Shown: one piece after another, positions 10,261 to 21,313 of the stretch
How positions within the stretch are numbered: the first letter of the stretch is position 1
Layout: each line of letters starts with the position of its first letter
DNA from: Sipunculus nudus
Taxonomy: Eukaryota > Annelida > Sipuncula > Golfingiida > Sipunculidae
Reading direction: 5' to 3'
Length of the DNA stretch: 64,000 nucleotides
Assembly (NCBI GenBank): GCA_026874595.1
Contig: CM049314.1
Coordinates: 32,391,229 to 32,455,228 of the forward strand
The notes under the pieces: generated by a model
What the model was told of the DNA's origin: nothing
The model's input: only the letters and a program-made list of their open reading frames with translations
The model's database searches: none
Position numbers and translations under genes: made by a program

Positions 10261-11328
10261 AATACACAAGCAGCGTATATACGCGGGTGTACGATACTCC
10301 ATGAAAATTACCTATCCAAATACACAAGCAGCGTATATACGCGGGTGTACGAAACTCCATGAAAATCACCTGTCCAAATACACAAGCAGCGTATACACGC
10401 GGGTGTACGAAACTCAATGAAAATCACCTATCCAAATACACAAGCAGCGTATATACGCGGGTGTACGAAACTCCATGAAAATCACCTATCCAAATACACA
10501 AGCAGCCTATATACGCGGGTGTACGAAACTCCATGAAAATCACCTATCCAAATACACAAGCAGCGTATATACGCGGGTGTACGAAACTCCATGAAAATCA
10601 CCTATCCAAATACACAAGCAGCGTATATACGCGGGTGTACGAAACTCCATGAAAATCACCTATCCAAATACACAAGCAGCGTATATACGCGGGTGTACGA
10701 ACCTCCATGAAAATCACCTATCCAAATACACAAGCAGCGTATATACGCGGGTGTACGAACCTCCATGAAAATCACCTATCCAAATACACAAGCAGCGTAT
10801 ATACGCGGGTGTACGAACCTCCATGAAAATCACCTATCCAAATACACAAGCAACGTATATACGCGGGTCTACGAACCTCCATGAAAATCACCTATCCAAA
10901 TACACAAGCAGCGTATATACGCGGGTCTACGAACCTCCATGAAAATCACCTATCCAAATACACAAGCAGCGTATATACGCGGGTGTACGAAACTCCATGA
11001 AAATCACCTATCCAAATTCACAAGCAGCGTATATACGCGGGTGTACGAACCTCCATGAAAAACACCTATCCAAATACACAAGCAGCGTATATACGCGGGT
11101 GTACGAACCTCCATGAAAAACACCTATCCAAATACACAAGCAGCGTATATACGCGGGTGTACGAACCTCCATGAAAAACACCTATCCAAATACACAAGCA
11201 GCGTATATACGCGGGTGTACGAACCTCCATGAAAAACACCTATCCAAATACACAAGCAGCGTATATACGCGGGTGTACGATACTCCATGAAAATTACCTA
11301 TCCAAATACACAAGCAGCGTATATGCGC
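10261..11328. repeat. 58-bp satellite, 18 full copies plus a partial
   Basis: Units start every 58 bp from 10261 (AATACACAAGCAGC...). The 19th is truncated after 11328. Each unit contains the perfect 12-bp palindrome GCGTATATACGC, with a few single-base variants. Variant blocks are ordered: units 2-7 mostly carry AAACTCC, units 8-12 AACCTCC, unit 13 reverts, and units 14-17 AACCTCC plus AAAAACACC. Units 1 and 18 share the same private variants (GATACTCC and AAATTACC). The 86-codon minus frame at 10157-10417 is a by-product, since 58 is not a multiple of three and stops recur. Confidence 0.97.
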
Positions 11329-11430
11329 TAATCACCTATTTGAAAAAAAATGCAGATTAGGTTAGCATCCCTGGAAGAAGCTATTAAAATAGAAATCAAA
11401 CCAAATGCTATTTAAAGTTAACATAAGATC
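11329..11430. other. Satellite right flank
   Basis: The partial last unit diverges at GCGTATATGCGC and runs into unrelated AT-rich sequence. Confidence 0.5.
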
Positions 11431-11448
11431 ATTTAAATAAATAAATAA

Positions 11449-11492
<44 letters not shown>
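11431..11492. repeat. (AAAT)n then (AT)n microsatellite
   Basis: About five AAAT units followed by about 21 AT dinucleotides. Confidence 0.95.
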
Positions 11493-11494
<2 letters not shown>

Positions 11495-12767
11495 TTTTAA
11501 ACCTGATGTTTTGTTCTGTAATAAAACATATTTTTTTAATCGAAATTTTAAAATTTAATTTTTATTTAGAAAAAAACCATGATACAGGGAAAAAGGTGGC
11601 TTTAATAGGGTGTCATTAGCTTCTCAAAAAGTGGGTTGTTAAAATTGTGTAATTTTTTAACTAAATAAAAACTAAAATTTAATATATTATATGTAAAAGT
11701 TTTTGTATTTTTAAATATATATATACCATCAGAAAGAGACCTGTATCCTGTTTAAAATTGTATATACTTCCTGGGTACTGTGCTACGGTAAACAGGAATC
11801 AAATATAAACAAATGATTTAATCTCAGACTTTGTAAGAAAATTTAAATATAGAAAAATAAATTCAGCATATCACAGGAACACAGAAATTTAAGATTTGTG
11901 TGGGTTAGAAACGAAGGAATAAAAGAAGGAAAATATTATAAATATCACTGAATTTAATTTTATATATGTTTTTTGTAACGACGACTCTGATATATAAATT
12001 TAATTGAAATAATATATCCAGGGGATTTGTGATTTGCATAAATTTTATTGATGTGACTGTGTACAAAATACATGAACTGTATGTTGTATGACCTTGCGAT
12101 TAAAGAAATATATAAAAAGTAGATGTAACATATGTGTATTCAGGAGGTAGTAAATACATATGCTAATACAGTCATGACGACTAAGGTTGTTTCTTCAAAT
12201 CACGATTAAAAGTTGTACTCTGTTATAACCGGTCAAAGAAAACATATCTTTCATGAAGCAACGATATGTGCAATTTCCTTAATCGTTATCATTTAGATAT
12301 CAGTGTTTTTTTCAGAATTTGTATGCGATGTGACAATTTTGAGTACCAACGTTGAGCTTAAACTCTATTCGCATACGTTGTTCACTCTGAAGCGACCCAA
12401 AATACACACGCGTGACATTAGACAAAAAAGGTATGGTTATTTTTTTTTTCAGAAATCAGTGTGGGCGGGCGAAATATTTTTTTTTACCTGTGTTTTAATG
12501 CTTAGATAAAAATGTCATAGGATCGGGGACAAAGCATGAAAATAACAAATATGTTTGCTCAACAAGTAAAAGCACTACATAAATTGTATTATTTATCTTC
12601 TTTGAAAGATAAAAAATCAAAATAAAAACAATTTGATGCGGGAATTAAAATTGACGCGGGCGGTGCCTGAAAATCATATTTTTTGGCCTTACATCTTTAA
12701 GTTAAAACCGTCATATCATTGGGAATCAAGTTATTGGGCATCAAGTTATTGTTCTGAAATTTGGAAT
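11493..12767. other. Unannotated AT-rich DNA
   Basis: Very AT-rich with many poly-A/T stretches. Plus frames at 12303-12509 and 12633-12827 show no domain. No gene is supported. Confidence 0.55.
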
Positions 12768-12941
12768 CAGATGCGGATTCAGGGGGGTCCAGGGGGTCCT
12801 TTTTCAGCCACCGCAACCTATTGTTAAGGGTTTCAGACCAACATTTGCTGCCTTGATGCCCCCTCCCTTTTTTTCGGTTTGGTAACCCTTTGTTAGGCTT
12901 TGTAATCAATCCACCTTTTCCTAATCCCGGATCCGCCCCTG
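12768..12941. mobile_element. hAT-like MITE, copy 1
   Basis: 174 bp with imperfect terminal inverted repeats: CAGATGCGGATTCAGG on the left, and CAGGGGCGGATCCGGG read inward from the right. CAGGGGCGGATCC-type ends are typical of short hAT-like elements in invertebrates. Inside are GGGGGTCC and a TTAAGGGTTTCAGACCA block shared with the copy at 43736-43939. The 8-bp flanks do not match clearly, so it is old. It has no coding capacity. Confidence 0.65.
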
Positions 12942-13929
12942 ATATTAATATGCAAATAAAGGTTAAGAAAATGCCGGAAAATGTGGTACGACAAGGGATG
13001 AAACATAATTGTTTTTACTTTGCAATTCGTTTTCTTGTGTCCTTTATTCCTACATTTTTTAGCAATGTGTTTGATTTCACAGAAGGGCATCGCTTTGTAT
13101 CTGACATATTTGGCGGTTGTTTGAAGGGGACGCGTATCAGGGAAATCTGCAAAAATCACCAGGATTCCTTTTAGGTGTAAGTATATTCATATAAGGCTGA
13201 AACGCAAAAACGAAATGGAAGCTGTTGATAAAATGCAATTTGGGCGACGTTAGAATTTGTCAACAAATTATTGGCAGAATGTAGAGTTCTTTATTTTGTA
13301 TACGTGAATAAAGGTTGTAAAACCTTTTCTCAACTGATTTCTTTGATAACAAAGCTTTGATTACATAGCAAGACCTAAGAAATGAAACACAATAATGTAA
13401 AATAATTAATAATCAGCCAACAATTGCCAGCTGCTCTCTCATTTATGCCTGCAAACTCTCGGTTCCTTGAGAATAGAATGCTTTGGATAAAACTACCCGT
13501 TCAAATATTATTTGTTTGGACTGTTGATCATGAAGGCTTGACATTCTCTGTCGTCGGCAGATATATGAACCCCTGCCTTGGGGCATTAAGAATAGATGAA
13601 GCTTTTATTAAACATAACATAATAGTGATTAAGTCTCTTAGTGATGAAACATACAACTATTCATGACCTGAGCATACAGCACTGGTATTTTATTTTAGTA
13701 AATGTAAGCTCTGAGGATAAGATCACGTTTTAAGGATAAAATTATGGTCCGTTGGTGGCACCGTCCCTTCAGTTAGTTAAAGGTAACCATACTCAAAGGA
13801 GATATTACGTTCTGAATTCATGTTTTTTTATGCACGTAGCTAGGAAATATCCCGTGTTTTTTTAAGTAACTGTAACCAATATCTGAGATTGCACCATTAC
13901 ACCAGCAACAATTGACCATCTGCGCAGCA
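12942..13929. other. Unannotated DNA
   Basis: Frames of 94 codons (plus, 12890-13174), 88 codons (minus, 12893-13159) and 80 codons (plus, 13424-13666) have no recognised domain, and the first two oppose each other. No gene is supported. Confidence 0.5.
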
Positions 13930-14292
13930 CCTTAAAGGGATCATTTCACATACCAGGTATATTTGATACACAGGACATATTGCGTTTACTCCTTGAAACA
14001 TTATAGTACCTGCAAATATTTCGCTCCAAAAAAAAGTTTGCTTACACCTGTACACCTGTGGCGAAAAAAATTTGCATCGGGCGCGGTCAGTGCCATAAAC
14101 ATACCACACACGCCACCTGGAAGCCGTATCGGGCAACTTTACTAATCAAGGTTATCAAGCTCCCCTGTTTGGATAGGTTCCGTGCCTTCTCCAAAGCTGA
14201 CCTCTTGTCAAGCAACCTTGTTATGGTAAACAGACACCAGTGGACTATGTTTACTCACACACTCTACCATGACAACCGTAAATAAACATATG
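13930..14292. mobile_element. Possible diverged family F copy
   Basis: Begins TTAAAGGGATCAT and ends near AAATAAACATATG. These ends resemble the family F copies at 19443 and 33928 (TTAAAGGGGCC... and ...ATAAACATGTTC). The interior does not align convincingly by eye. Small frames on both strands are shadows. Confidence 0.25.
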
Positions 14293-15094
14293 CACCTGAG
14301 TTAGTAAGCCGTGTACCGAGATGGATTTGCCAGAAAATGTTTGTGTTCAGTCACAATGAACAAATAGTGGTAGACAATACACAAATGATTGCAAACGTTT
14401 ATGTTCCTTCAACATATAAGCTACATCCAACACATCCTACATCTAGCAAAAATGTTTCAAACAGCCGTCCCTAGGCTGAAATTGCTTAATTGTTCAAACC
14501 TGCTTTTTACAGCATATATATTTTTATATTCATCCCTAATTCTATTTTAGATTATGTAATAAAGAAAACAATATAGCATCAGGAAGAGTTTATTAGTTAG
14601 AATCCACATTTTATCCGACTCCATAAAAAACATCATCTAGACATAATCTAGGTAACTAGACATGCATTAAATGTAACTTATATTATCGATTTAGTCAAGT
14701 CCTAGGGTTATCTGGTCCCACCTATATTTATACACAATAGAAATCCCGCAATGTTTATTTATAATATGAGTTGATGATTAATAAAACGCTTTACGCATAA
14801 TGTGTTGGAACCCTGACGGCTTAAATGATTTCAACATTGAGTGACAGTTTAATTATTTCACTGGCCACTATGGAGAACTAGAACAACTCTTACATAGCGG
14901 TAACGGTATCAACAGAGAACTACAACTCGTACAACGGTACCTGTAGTCGCATTGTTTATGGTAGATTTCAAAGGCAACGCATCTGTATATTTTTCCTATG
15001 CTTTGGTCTCTGGAGGTGTGTCCATTTTATTTATGCAATTAATGACTGGCCGCACAATATTGTAAGGTGATAGGCCAAGGGCGGTCAGGATGTG
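14293..15094. other. Unannotated DNA
   Basis: No gene visible. Mixed complexity, AT-rich. Confidence 0.5.
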
Positions 15095-15119
15095 TGACGT
15101 AAGCAGGCGTATATATAAG
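15095..15119 (+). promoter_or_regulatory. CRE-like site plus TATA box
   Basis: TGACGTAA (ATF/CREB type) at 15095-15102 precedes TATATAAG at 15112-15119. A second such pair lies 1.02 kb downstream in the same orientation. The downstream plus-strand sequence has no long frame. The only frame of interest, 74 codons at 15153-15377, is on the opposite strand. This could be a retroelement U3 or a non-coding promoter. Confidence 0.35.
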
Positions 15120-16123
15120 CTGTAGACGCTAGAGAAAGGACAATCTCCTAGGTCAACGCGCTAGATGGTGTAGTCTGACAGTTTGTTGGTCCACAGGAGG
15201 GTCCGAGGTTGTCTGATCAGCTGAGGGACGATTTCCCGGTGAATAGCACAACATAGTCTGCAGGCGACCATCGTAGGTCTCTCTAACCGGCTTGAGAATT
15301 GGACTTGTAAATTGCGGATGTGTTTCTGCCGTGGTAAAGCCAAACACACAGACCAGAACAACTGATTCGCTGACCATTGTGAATGGTACCGAATATTATC
15401 GTGCGCGGTGGCATATTCGGGTACAGAGTACTGGATATATCCACAATAATTCTGCAGTGATATTACAGAAAAGGCTGAGAGCCAATCTATCAGTGATTTT
15501 AGAGAAGAGAATACTTTAGGAGTTAGAACTGTGTCAAGCCAATGTTTTGTTTTAAGGTTAGAAGCCCTAGTGCGTGTGGATACAGTGATAAACCGCCTGG
15601 ACTCGAGGACTGTATACCTAAGTCACGTGCGCGATGATCATGTGACCAGCGGCCGTGTTGCCAGATGATCTTTCTGTAATCTGTGTTTATCGCGAGTGTC
15701 AGGATTGATCAGGGCTCAGTGAATTTATGTAAACATATGGACAATAAGTATCTTCGTATCTTGTGTGTGCAACTCCTCTGCTGAGAATTTTAAGTTTTAA
15801 CTTAATATACTATTTTTGTTACACACGTCTATCTCATCTTTTGAGTGTATGTATGAGTTTCAGCCGGTTTAGTCCATCGTTTAAAAGAACCTCGAAAGTC
15901 CATTCCTTGGGGGGGGGGGGAACAGAGTATATCCATAATGTCTTGGAAATAGGGATGATTATTATAAATAAGGACAGCTGCTCCCAGCGCTCCTTGGGTA
16001 CGTTTTACATAGTATGAATATTACAATGATGACTATCATGCTCATTATTGTTCTGAAACAACAAGGGCGTGTTGCAATAAAATGACCTAAGTCATGTAGG
16101 TGACTTAAACCCAGTGTTATCTG
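15120..16123. other. DNA between two promoter-like sites
   Basis: Relatively GC-richer than its surroundings from 15120 to 15720. Contains GTCACGTG and CATGTGAC inverted around 15622-15646. The minus frame 15153-15377 (74 codons) begins with a hydrophobic stretch that looks like a weak signal peptide (MVSESVVLVCVFGFTTA). It has no recognised mature domain. A G12 run lies at 15909-15920. Confidence 0.4.
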
Positions 16124-16139
16124 TACGTCACTATATAAG
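16124..16139 (+). promoter_or_regulatory. CRE-like site plus TATA box, second
   Basis: TACGTCAC (complement of GTGACGTA) at 16124-16131 abuts TATATAAG at 16132-16139. AATAAA follows at 16229-16234, about 90 bp downstream, then TTCTTCATAATCTGTGTACA. TATA, a short interval, AATAAA and a CA end is the order expected in an LTR (U3-R-U5). I could not find matching ends or a target duplication, so the LTR reading is tentative. Confidence 0.35.
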
Positions 16140-16989
16140 CGATTATGAAGTCACATTTTACAGTGGTATTTAGGCCTCTACTCGCCTTACGTCCAGTATA
16201 ATGTTATCGCAACAGGTCCAAGTCGTTTAATAAATGTTCTTTCTTCATAATCTGTGTACAAGAATAAGTTAAATATGTAGGTAGAAGAACATAGTTATCA
16301 ATAAATATTGTCTTAACTCTTAAGACGTAGAGAATGATCATGACTGGGTGTCGCATGCTTAAAATTTGGAGCTGGATGCATGATGTGATACCACGCTCTG
16401 ATTGGTCTGATTACAATTCTTTGTTCTATGCCAGCCCTGCTCGTCAGACCCTGAGAACTTGTGTGTAACCGCTACGTGAGGATTAGGTTCAACGCCTAAA
16501 CTGTAAGCTGCGTCGTAGCCCGATCTGTTAAATTCGTCCTATGTTAAATCCCAACTCTCAGGAGACAGCAAAATACATGTACACCAAAGCTAATATTTCG
16601 GTTCTGTTTGTAAATGGTATGATTATTTGTGTGTATCCACGAAATAAAGTCAAATATTTGACACCTTTAGTAAGAAGTTGATAAGGACTGACGGCGTGTC
16701 ATATTAACTTGTCATTACTACAACCCATCCGTATTTCTTAGGTCTACTTCTCTGTCATCTATTTATTTCATTAATGAAGCTATGTGCTCAGGCTTATAAG
16801 CTCTCGTGCTGGAACTTGCAGACTGTCACTAATGAACACAATCATAAGCTTCATTGTCAAGATGATACGGCACTTCCCGCTTATAATGACGGTAAATAAA
16901 AATCGAATTAGATTTTTCGTAATGTGATTTTAAAAGTAAATGGGAATGTGACTCATTTTAGCCTTTGAAACCATTATTAAAACAATAAT
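16140..16989. other. Unannotated DNA
   Basis: A second AATAAA lies at 16643-16648. No coding region recognised. Confidence 0.5.
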
Positions 16990-17523
16990 AATTATGAAAA
17001 TAATATTTATTATTTTTATTTTTGCTATTGTTATAATAATTTTTATTATTATTATAATTATTATAACTATTTTAATTATTAGTGAATATTATTATGAAAT
17101 ATTACTACTACTAATAATTATTCTTATTGCTGTAGTCATCATTATCATTACTATTATTATTGTTAATATCATCATTACAAAATGCTACTACTACTACTAC
17201 TACTACTACTACTAATAATAATAATAATAATAATAATTACAATAATAATAAAAAATAATTATTATTATTATCATTGTTATTATTTGATAAATTAATTATT
17301 ATAATTTATTTCTACTATTAATAATAATAATTATTAATATTTTTGTTATTGTTATCATTATCATATATATTATTAGTATTATTATTATTATTATTTATAC
17401 CATTTTTATAAAATACTACATATACTATTACTACTACTACTTTAATTATTATTATTATAAAAATGATAATAATATAATTATAATTATAATAATTATCATT
17501 ATTATAATTATTATTATTATTAC

Positions 17524-17557
<34 letters not shown>

Positions 17558-17610
17558 TTAAATTAATCGTTATAAAATATTACTACTACTGATAATAATA
17601 ATTATTATTG
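16990..17610. repeat. ATT/ATA triplet-rich low-complexity tract
   Basis: About 620 bp made almost wholly of ATT, AAT, TAC/CTA triplets and their permutations on both strands, with a (CTA)n core at about 17187-17214 and (ATT)n runs near 17520-17557. The plus frame at 16994-17215 (Ile/Tyr-rich) is an artefact. Confidence 0.95.
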
Positions 17611-18223
17611 TCATTTTACATTGGCAAGAGAGGTTCGATTTTGCATCACTTCCTCTGGGTCTGAGTCAAATTAATTCAATTCTGTTTCATTGTAATCAGC
17701 ATTCAGTTCAATATACGGTATTTTATTTTGTATTTGTTATATTTTAATGTATTTTTCTTCACCTTTTACTTAATGCAAAATGGCGTCTATTGTGCAGACG
17801 AGCTGGCATGTTATTTATTTTATAAATCCTTCGTGTTTCTGATGGTTTTATATTTGTTCATAAGTCAAGTGTTCTTCCACTGTCATTTATTGCGGTGCAT
17901 TGTTTTTGATAACCCCAGAGGAAATTATAAATTACATGTGAAACAAATTACATAAAGTAAGATGGCAATGTATGTCTAGCTTATATTTTATTTATATGAA
18001 CAATAAATTGACGTAAAGACTATAAAAGATCTGCTAAATGGATCATAAAAGTTGATCATATAACATATAAAGGGGAGAAAAGCAATGAATGACAAGGTTG
18101 CTATGGTTTTAAGCTTTTGTCTGGTCCACGAGGGTTTCTGTGCCAGCATAACAACAGAGCATCTCCGTGTTGTGGTCCACCCGAGAATACTCGGAGCCGT
18201 CTTGTTTAGAGGTTGTATGGGTG
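17611..18223. other. Unannotated AT-rich DNA
   Basis: Plus frame 17728-17955 is hydrophobic from T-richness and has no recognised domain. No gene supported. Confidence 0.5.
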
Positions 18224-18345
18224 CTATATTTATATTAGACTGGTACCCCGCTCTATTATGGCACCGCTGCTCTATGCCAATCATAGAGACGGGCGTACAA
18301 CGCCATCTTATATACTCCCGGCAGACTTGTTCCAACTCCAGTATG
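18224..18345 (-). repeat. Left arm of long imperfect inverted repeat
   Basis: Pairs with 18657-18795 in opposite orientation. Shared blocks include GAGTTGGAACAAGTCT, AAGATGGCGTTGTACGCC, GTCTCTATG and GGGTACCAGTCTA. The arms differ by substitutions, a 22-bp insert in the right arm and a small deletion. They are probably two inverted insertions of one element, or a foldback element. Frames here are shadows. Confidence 0.8.
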
Positions 18346-18656
18346 TATTATATATGATAAAAATAATCATTTCGTTTGCTCAGAGAAGTTACCAAAAGTT
18401 GGCTGTACATTACGTGTGACATTAATGATTAGATTAATAGATATTAAAAATAAATCACTGCTACGCAAAGTGGAATATCAAAGATCCAGTATATCGTATT
18501 ATCTATACATCCATCATTCAATTTTTGTGCAACAACTCATTCTTCAATATTTAAAAATTAGAAATAACTGAAGAAAGTTTTTTTTTTTTTATAAGAAATC
18601 TTCATGGATTATCAACCAGGATCGCGTGAACGTCCATGACAACCGGTATGACGGTG
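18346..18656. other. Spacer of the inverted repeat
   Basis: 311 bp of AT-rich sequence with a T11-12 run near 18580. No gene. Confidence 0.6.
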
Positions 18657-18795
18657 CATACTAGAGTTGGAACAAGTCTACAGGTAAGTCAGGAATTGCA
18701 ACTGGGAGTACTTAAGATGGCGTTGTACGCCTGTCTCTATGCTTGGCTGAGGGCCATAATAGAGCAGGGTACCAGTCTATATATTTTTATATTTA
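18657..18795 (+). repeat. Right arm of long imperfect inverted repeat
   Basis: Complement of the left arm, with an extra segment beginning at a consensus 5-prime splice site (ACAG/GTAAGT). A 60-codon plus frame starts at 18636 just upstream, but I see no partner exon. Confidence 0.8.
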
Positions 18796-19442
18796 TCACA
18801 CAAGTGACTGGTATATGACAGGATACACCGTGCCGCCATAATGTCCCTTGTCAAACATTTAAGAACCCATGCTTCAGGCCACACCCCAAATTCTCGGCCT
18901 TTCCATTCCGTTTTCCTTCATGGGATTTAAACATGTCACTTTGCCCCTAGGTACAGATTTTTTTCTGTATACTAAGTTTGGACCACTGGTACAACACCTG
19001 AACTCACATTTCTTTGAATTTGGGATTTATTTCCTAATAAATCTAACATTGAATGAAATAAAACATAAATATAATAGAGTAGGGGACATTTTAACCGCCT
19101 GATATTTTATTAAGGTGTATTAAGCGCGATCCCCTGCGGCATTAGATATATTTTATTGGAAGCTTATTTGTTAACAGAATAAACGGTGGTTTTCCTTGAG
19201 AAATACAGGACCTCTCAGTGTCATAAAAGGTCAGAATAATCCATCTAGTTACAACAATTCACCGAATGGAAAAAAATGAAAATTACGAGCAATTATATGA
19301 TCACATATGAATATCAATTTTAGTTCTTGGTTAACGCATGACATTTGGGGTAAAAGCCTATTTTTAGGATTAAGCAATTTTCCTTTTTATACCCGTGGGA
19401 TTTTGATGTACGTCAATCATGTCCATGCGGTTTGTTTATTCC
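18796..19442. other. Unannotated DNA
   Basis: Frame 18869-19102 (77 codons) has no recognised domain. Confidence 0.5.
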
Positions 19443-19775
19443 TTAAAGGGGCCCAATAACCTATCCGGCCTTTATGAACTAAAGGTAATCTATTGGAGCT
19501 TTTATAAAAATAGGCCAGAAAACGCTGATATCACGCATTCAGGCTGTTTATTTTGTCTATATCAACGTATTTATAATATGTGGGGGCCCGCAAAAATAAT
19601 CAAAACAAATTTAACAAGGGCATCTGGCTGCAAGTCAGACAAGCCAGAGCTTTGCAAAGGGCATTTTGCAACATTTCTACCTCCGCATACATGCAACCTA
19701 CGACCTTATTTTACATGTTTTTCCCTTTTGTCAATATTGCTGTGTTTACAAACATGTTGTTGATAAACAATAACT
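19443..19775 (+). mobile_element. Family F dispersed repeat, copy 1
   Basis: Aligns by eye with 33928-34284. Both begin TTAAAGGGGCC. Shared later blocks are TTTATAA-A-GTGGGG-CCCGC, ATCTGGCTGCA, AGACTAACCAG/AGACAAGCCAG, TTTGCAAAGG, a CTACGAC block and a final AAACATGTT. No coding capacity. Frames at 19419-19763 and 19580-19798 are shadows. Superfamily unknown. Confidence 0.6.
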
Positions 19776-20504
19776 GTTCACAACCAAAATTACCCTAAGA
19801 TCATTAATAAATATAATACAAAGAAAGCCAGAGATCAAATAAATTCTTTTTCAAAAGTTAAGTGATTGGGTACCTTATAATTAAGCTTTTAATTCACACT
19901 GTACCAGATAATGTAAGTGATTTTTTTTGCAACCTGACCCTCCCCCCCCCCCCCCAATCCCCCACCTCCCAATTTTCGGGACCTGGGTACTTAAATTTGA
20001 ACTTTAGATTCAATCACAAGTCTTAAATGCTGGATAGATTAGTCTCTGCTATTGGTAACATACAGTAAACGGAATCTGATCTGAAAAACCGAATCTGGTC
20101 TGAAAAACCGAATCTTGTCTCGCTTGGATCAGGTCTGAAGAAGTGTCTGATTATGTTTTATTATTCATATGCCTGTGTATGCATTATTCTATTTCTTTCT
20201 TGATTTGATGTTTTGTATTTATAAATAGTTAATAACTCTACATGCCAATGATTTATCCTATGACAGCGCATGGAAACTTTAATCAAATTAAAAATGGCAG
20301 CTTGTAGCCAGTGTTGGAGAACTCGAGTCTGGACTTTAGTCAACACTCGTGCCCACTTTTTGATGGACTCGGACTCGAGGGTTCTTGACCCGGTCTTGGG
20401 GTAAAGACTCGAGAAATCAGGTGGATTGCATTACTATTTCAGCACTGTCATTTATATACATGTGCGAACTACTAACAGAATATTTAAAAAATGAGTATAT
20501 ATAC
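19776..20504. other. Unannotated DNA with short repeats
   Basis: Holds a C14 run at 19942-19955, a 19-bp direct repeat (CTGAAAAACCGAATC) near 20070-20115, and degenerate GGACTCGGACTCGAG repeats at about 20320-20420. The last type reappears at 21470-21545, beyond the solo LTR. Confidence 0.5.
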
Positions 20505-21309
20505 TGTTACGGAACCTAATATAAACAAATCACGTATGCGGGATGAACACAAATTCCGTAACGGAGATTTAAAAAAATCAGATTCTGTAACACTAGGCAG
20601 CGTGAAATGTCTAGGGGAATGAATAAAGAAGTCAGTGTTTTTTTTTGTTAACAAATAACTATAATTTATTCTTAAAACAACCCTAACATTACAATACACT
20701 AAATCGATACAATTATACAGTAAAACAGCGGTATAACAACAAATCAATACAATTACACAGAAAAATAAACAATGTGCACAGTACCTCGATACCAACACCG
20801 TCACAACGATAAGTTCCTTAAATGTATACTCTCGGAGAATGACAGTCCAGTGTAAAGCTCTTGTAACAATCCAGAAAGTAAACTGAAGTCCAAATGCACA
20901 CAATCAGGGAGAAACTCTGAAGAAAATCTATAATTGCCGCACACGTTGGATAAGGTCCCAGAAACTGACACACGCTTCTGCGTCCGCTGGAAATCTTCTC
21001 TGCTCTCTCTCGGCTCTAAAACACAGCCCTTCACCCCAAGCCGAGAATTTTTCACTTCTCCAACAGTCTATAAGATCTTACACAACACAGTAAACACGCG
21101 CCACAGGAATCATCTAGAAGAACATCGCTGTGTGTCTCTACACACCATGGTGTACACGTGACTCACGACCGGGCGAGAAAGCCCCTAGCTAGCATGACAA
21201 CGAGAGTTCAACCAGTACGGATTAAACATAGAATGCAACAAACGGCCCGGCGAGGGTGTCACAACACGAGTTACGCCCGTGTCACACAATAAAAAGAGCA
21301 CCTGTAACA
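20505..21309 (-). mobile_element. Solo LTR, copy 2 (same family as copy 1)
   Basis: 805 bp, bounded by TGTTAC and GTAACA, a perfect 6-bp terminal inverted repeat. It is flanked on both sides by ATAC (20501-20504 and 21310-21313), a clean 4-bp target duplication. It shares with copy 1 the CACTAGGCAGCGTG block and the poly-A/T segment that follows (to about 20770), and the GCTGTGTGTCTC block. It has one copy of the unit duplicated in copy 1. No internal retrovirus-like coding region is present. Frames at 20484-20903, 20801-21055 and 20934-21161 are shadows. Confidence 0.75.
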
Positions 21310-21313
21310 ATAC

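Noticed and set aside
10261-11328. The 58-bp array as a CRISPR
   Set aside because: Whole units repeat with no unique spacers, and the DNA is clearly eukaryotic. It is a tandem satellite.
16994-17215. Ile-rich plus frame as a transmembrane peptide
   Set aside because: Pure ATT/ATA triplet tract. The hydrophobic translation is a composition artefact.
8894-21309. The two LTRs as the ends of one 12-kb provirus
   Set aside because: Copy 2 has its own ATAC target duplication on both sides. The interval between holds a satellite, MITEs and an ATT tract but no gag or pol frames. They are better read as separate solo LTRs.
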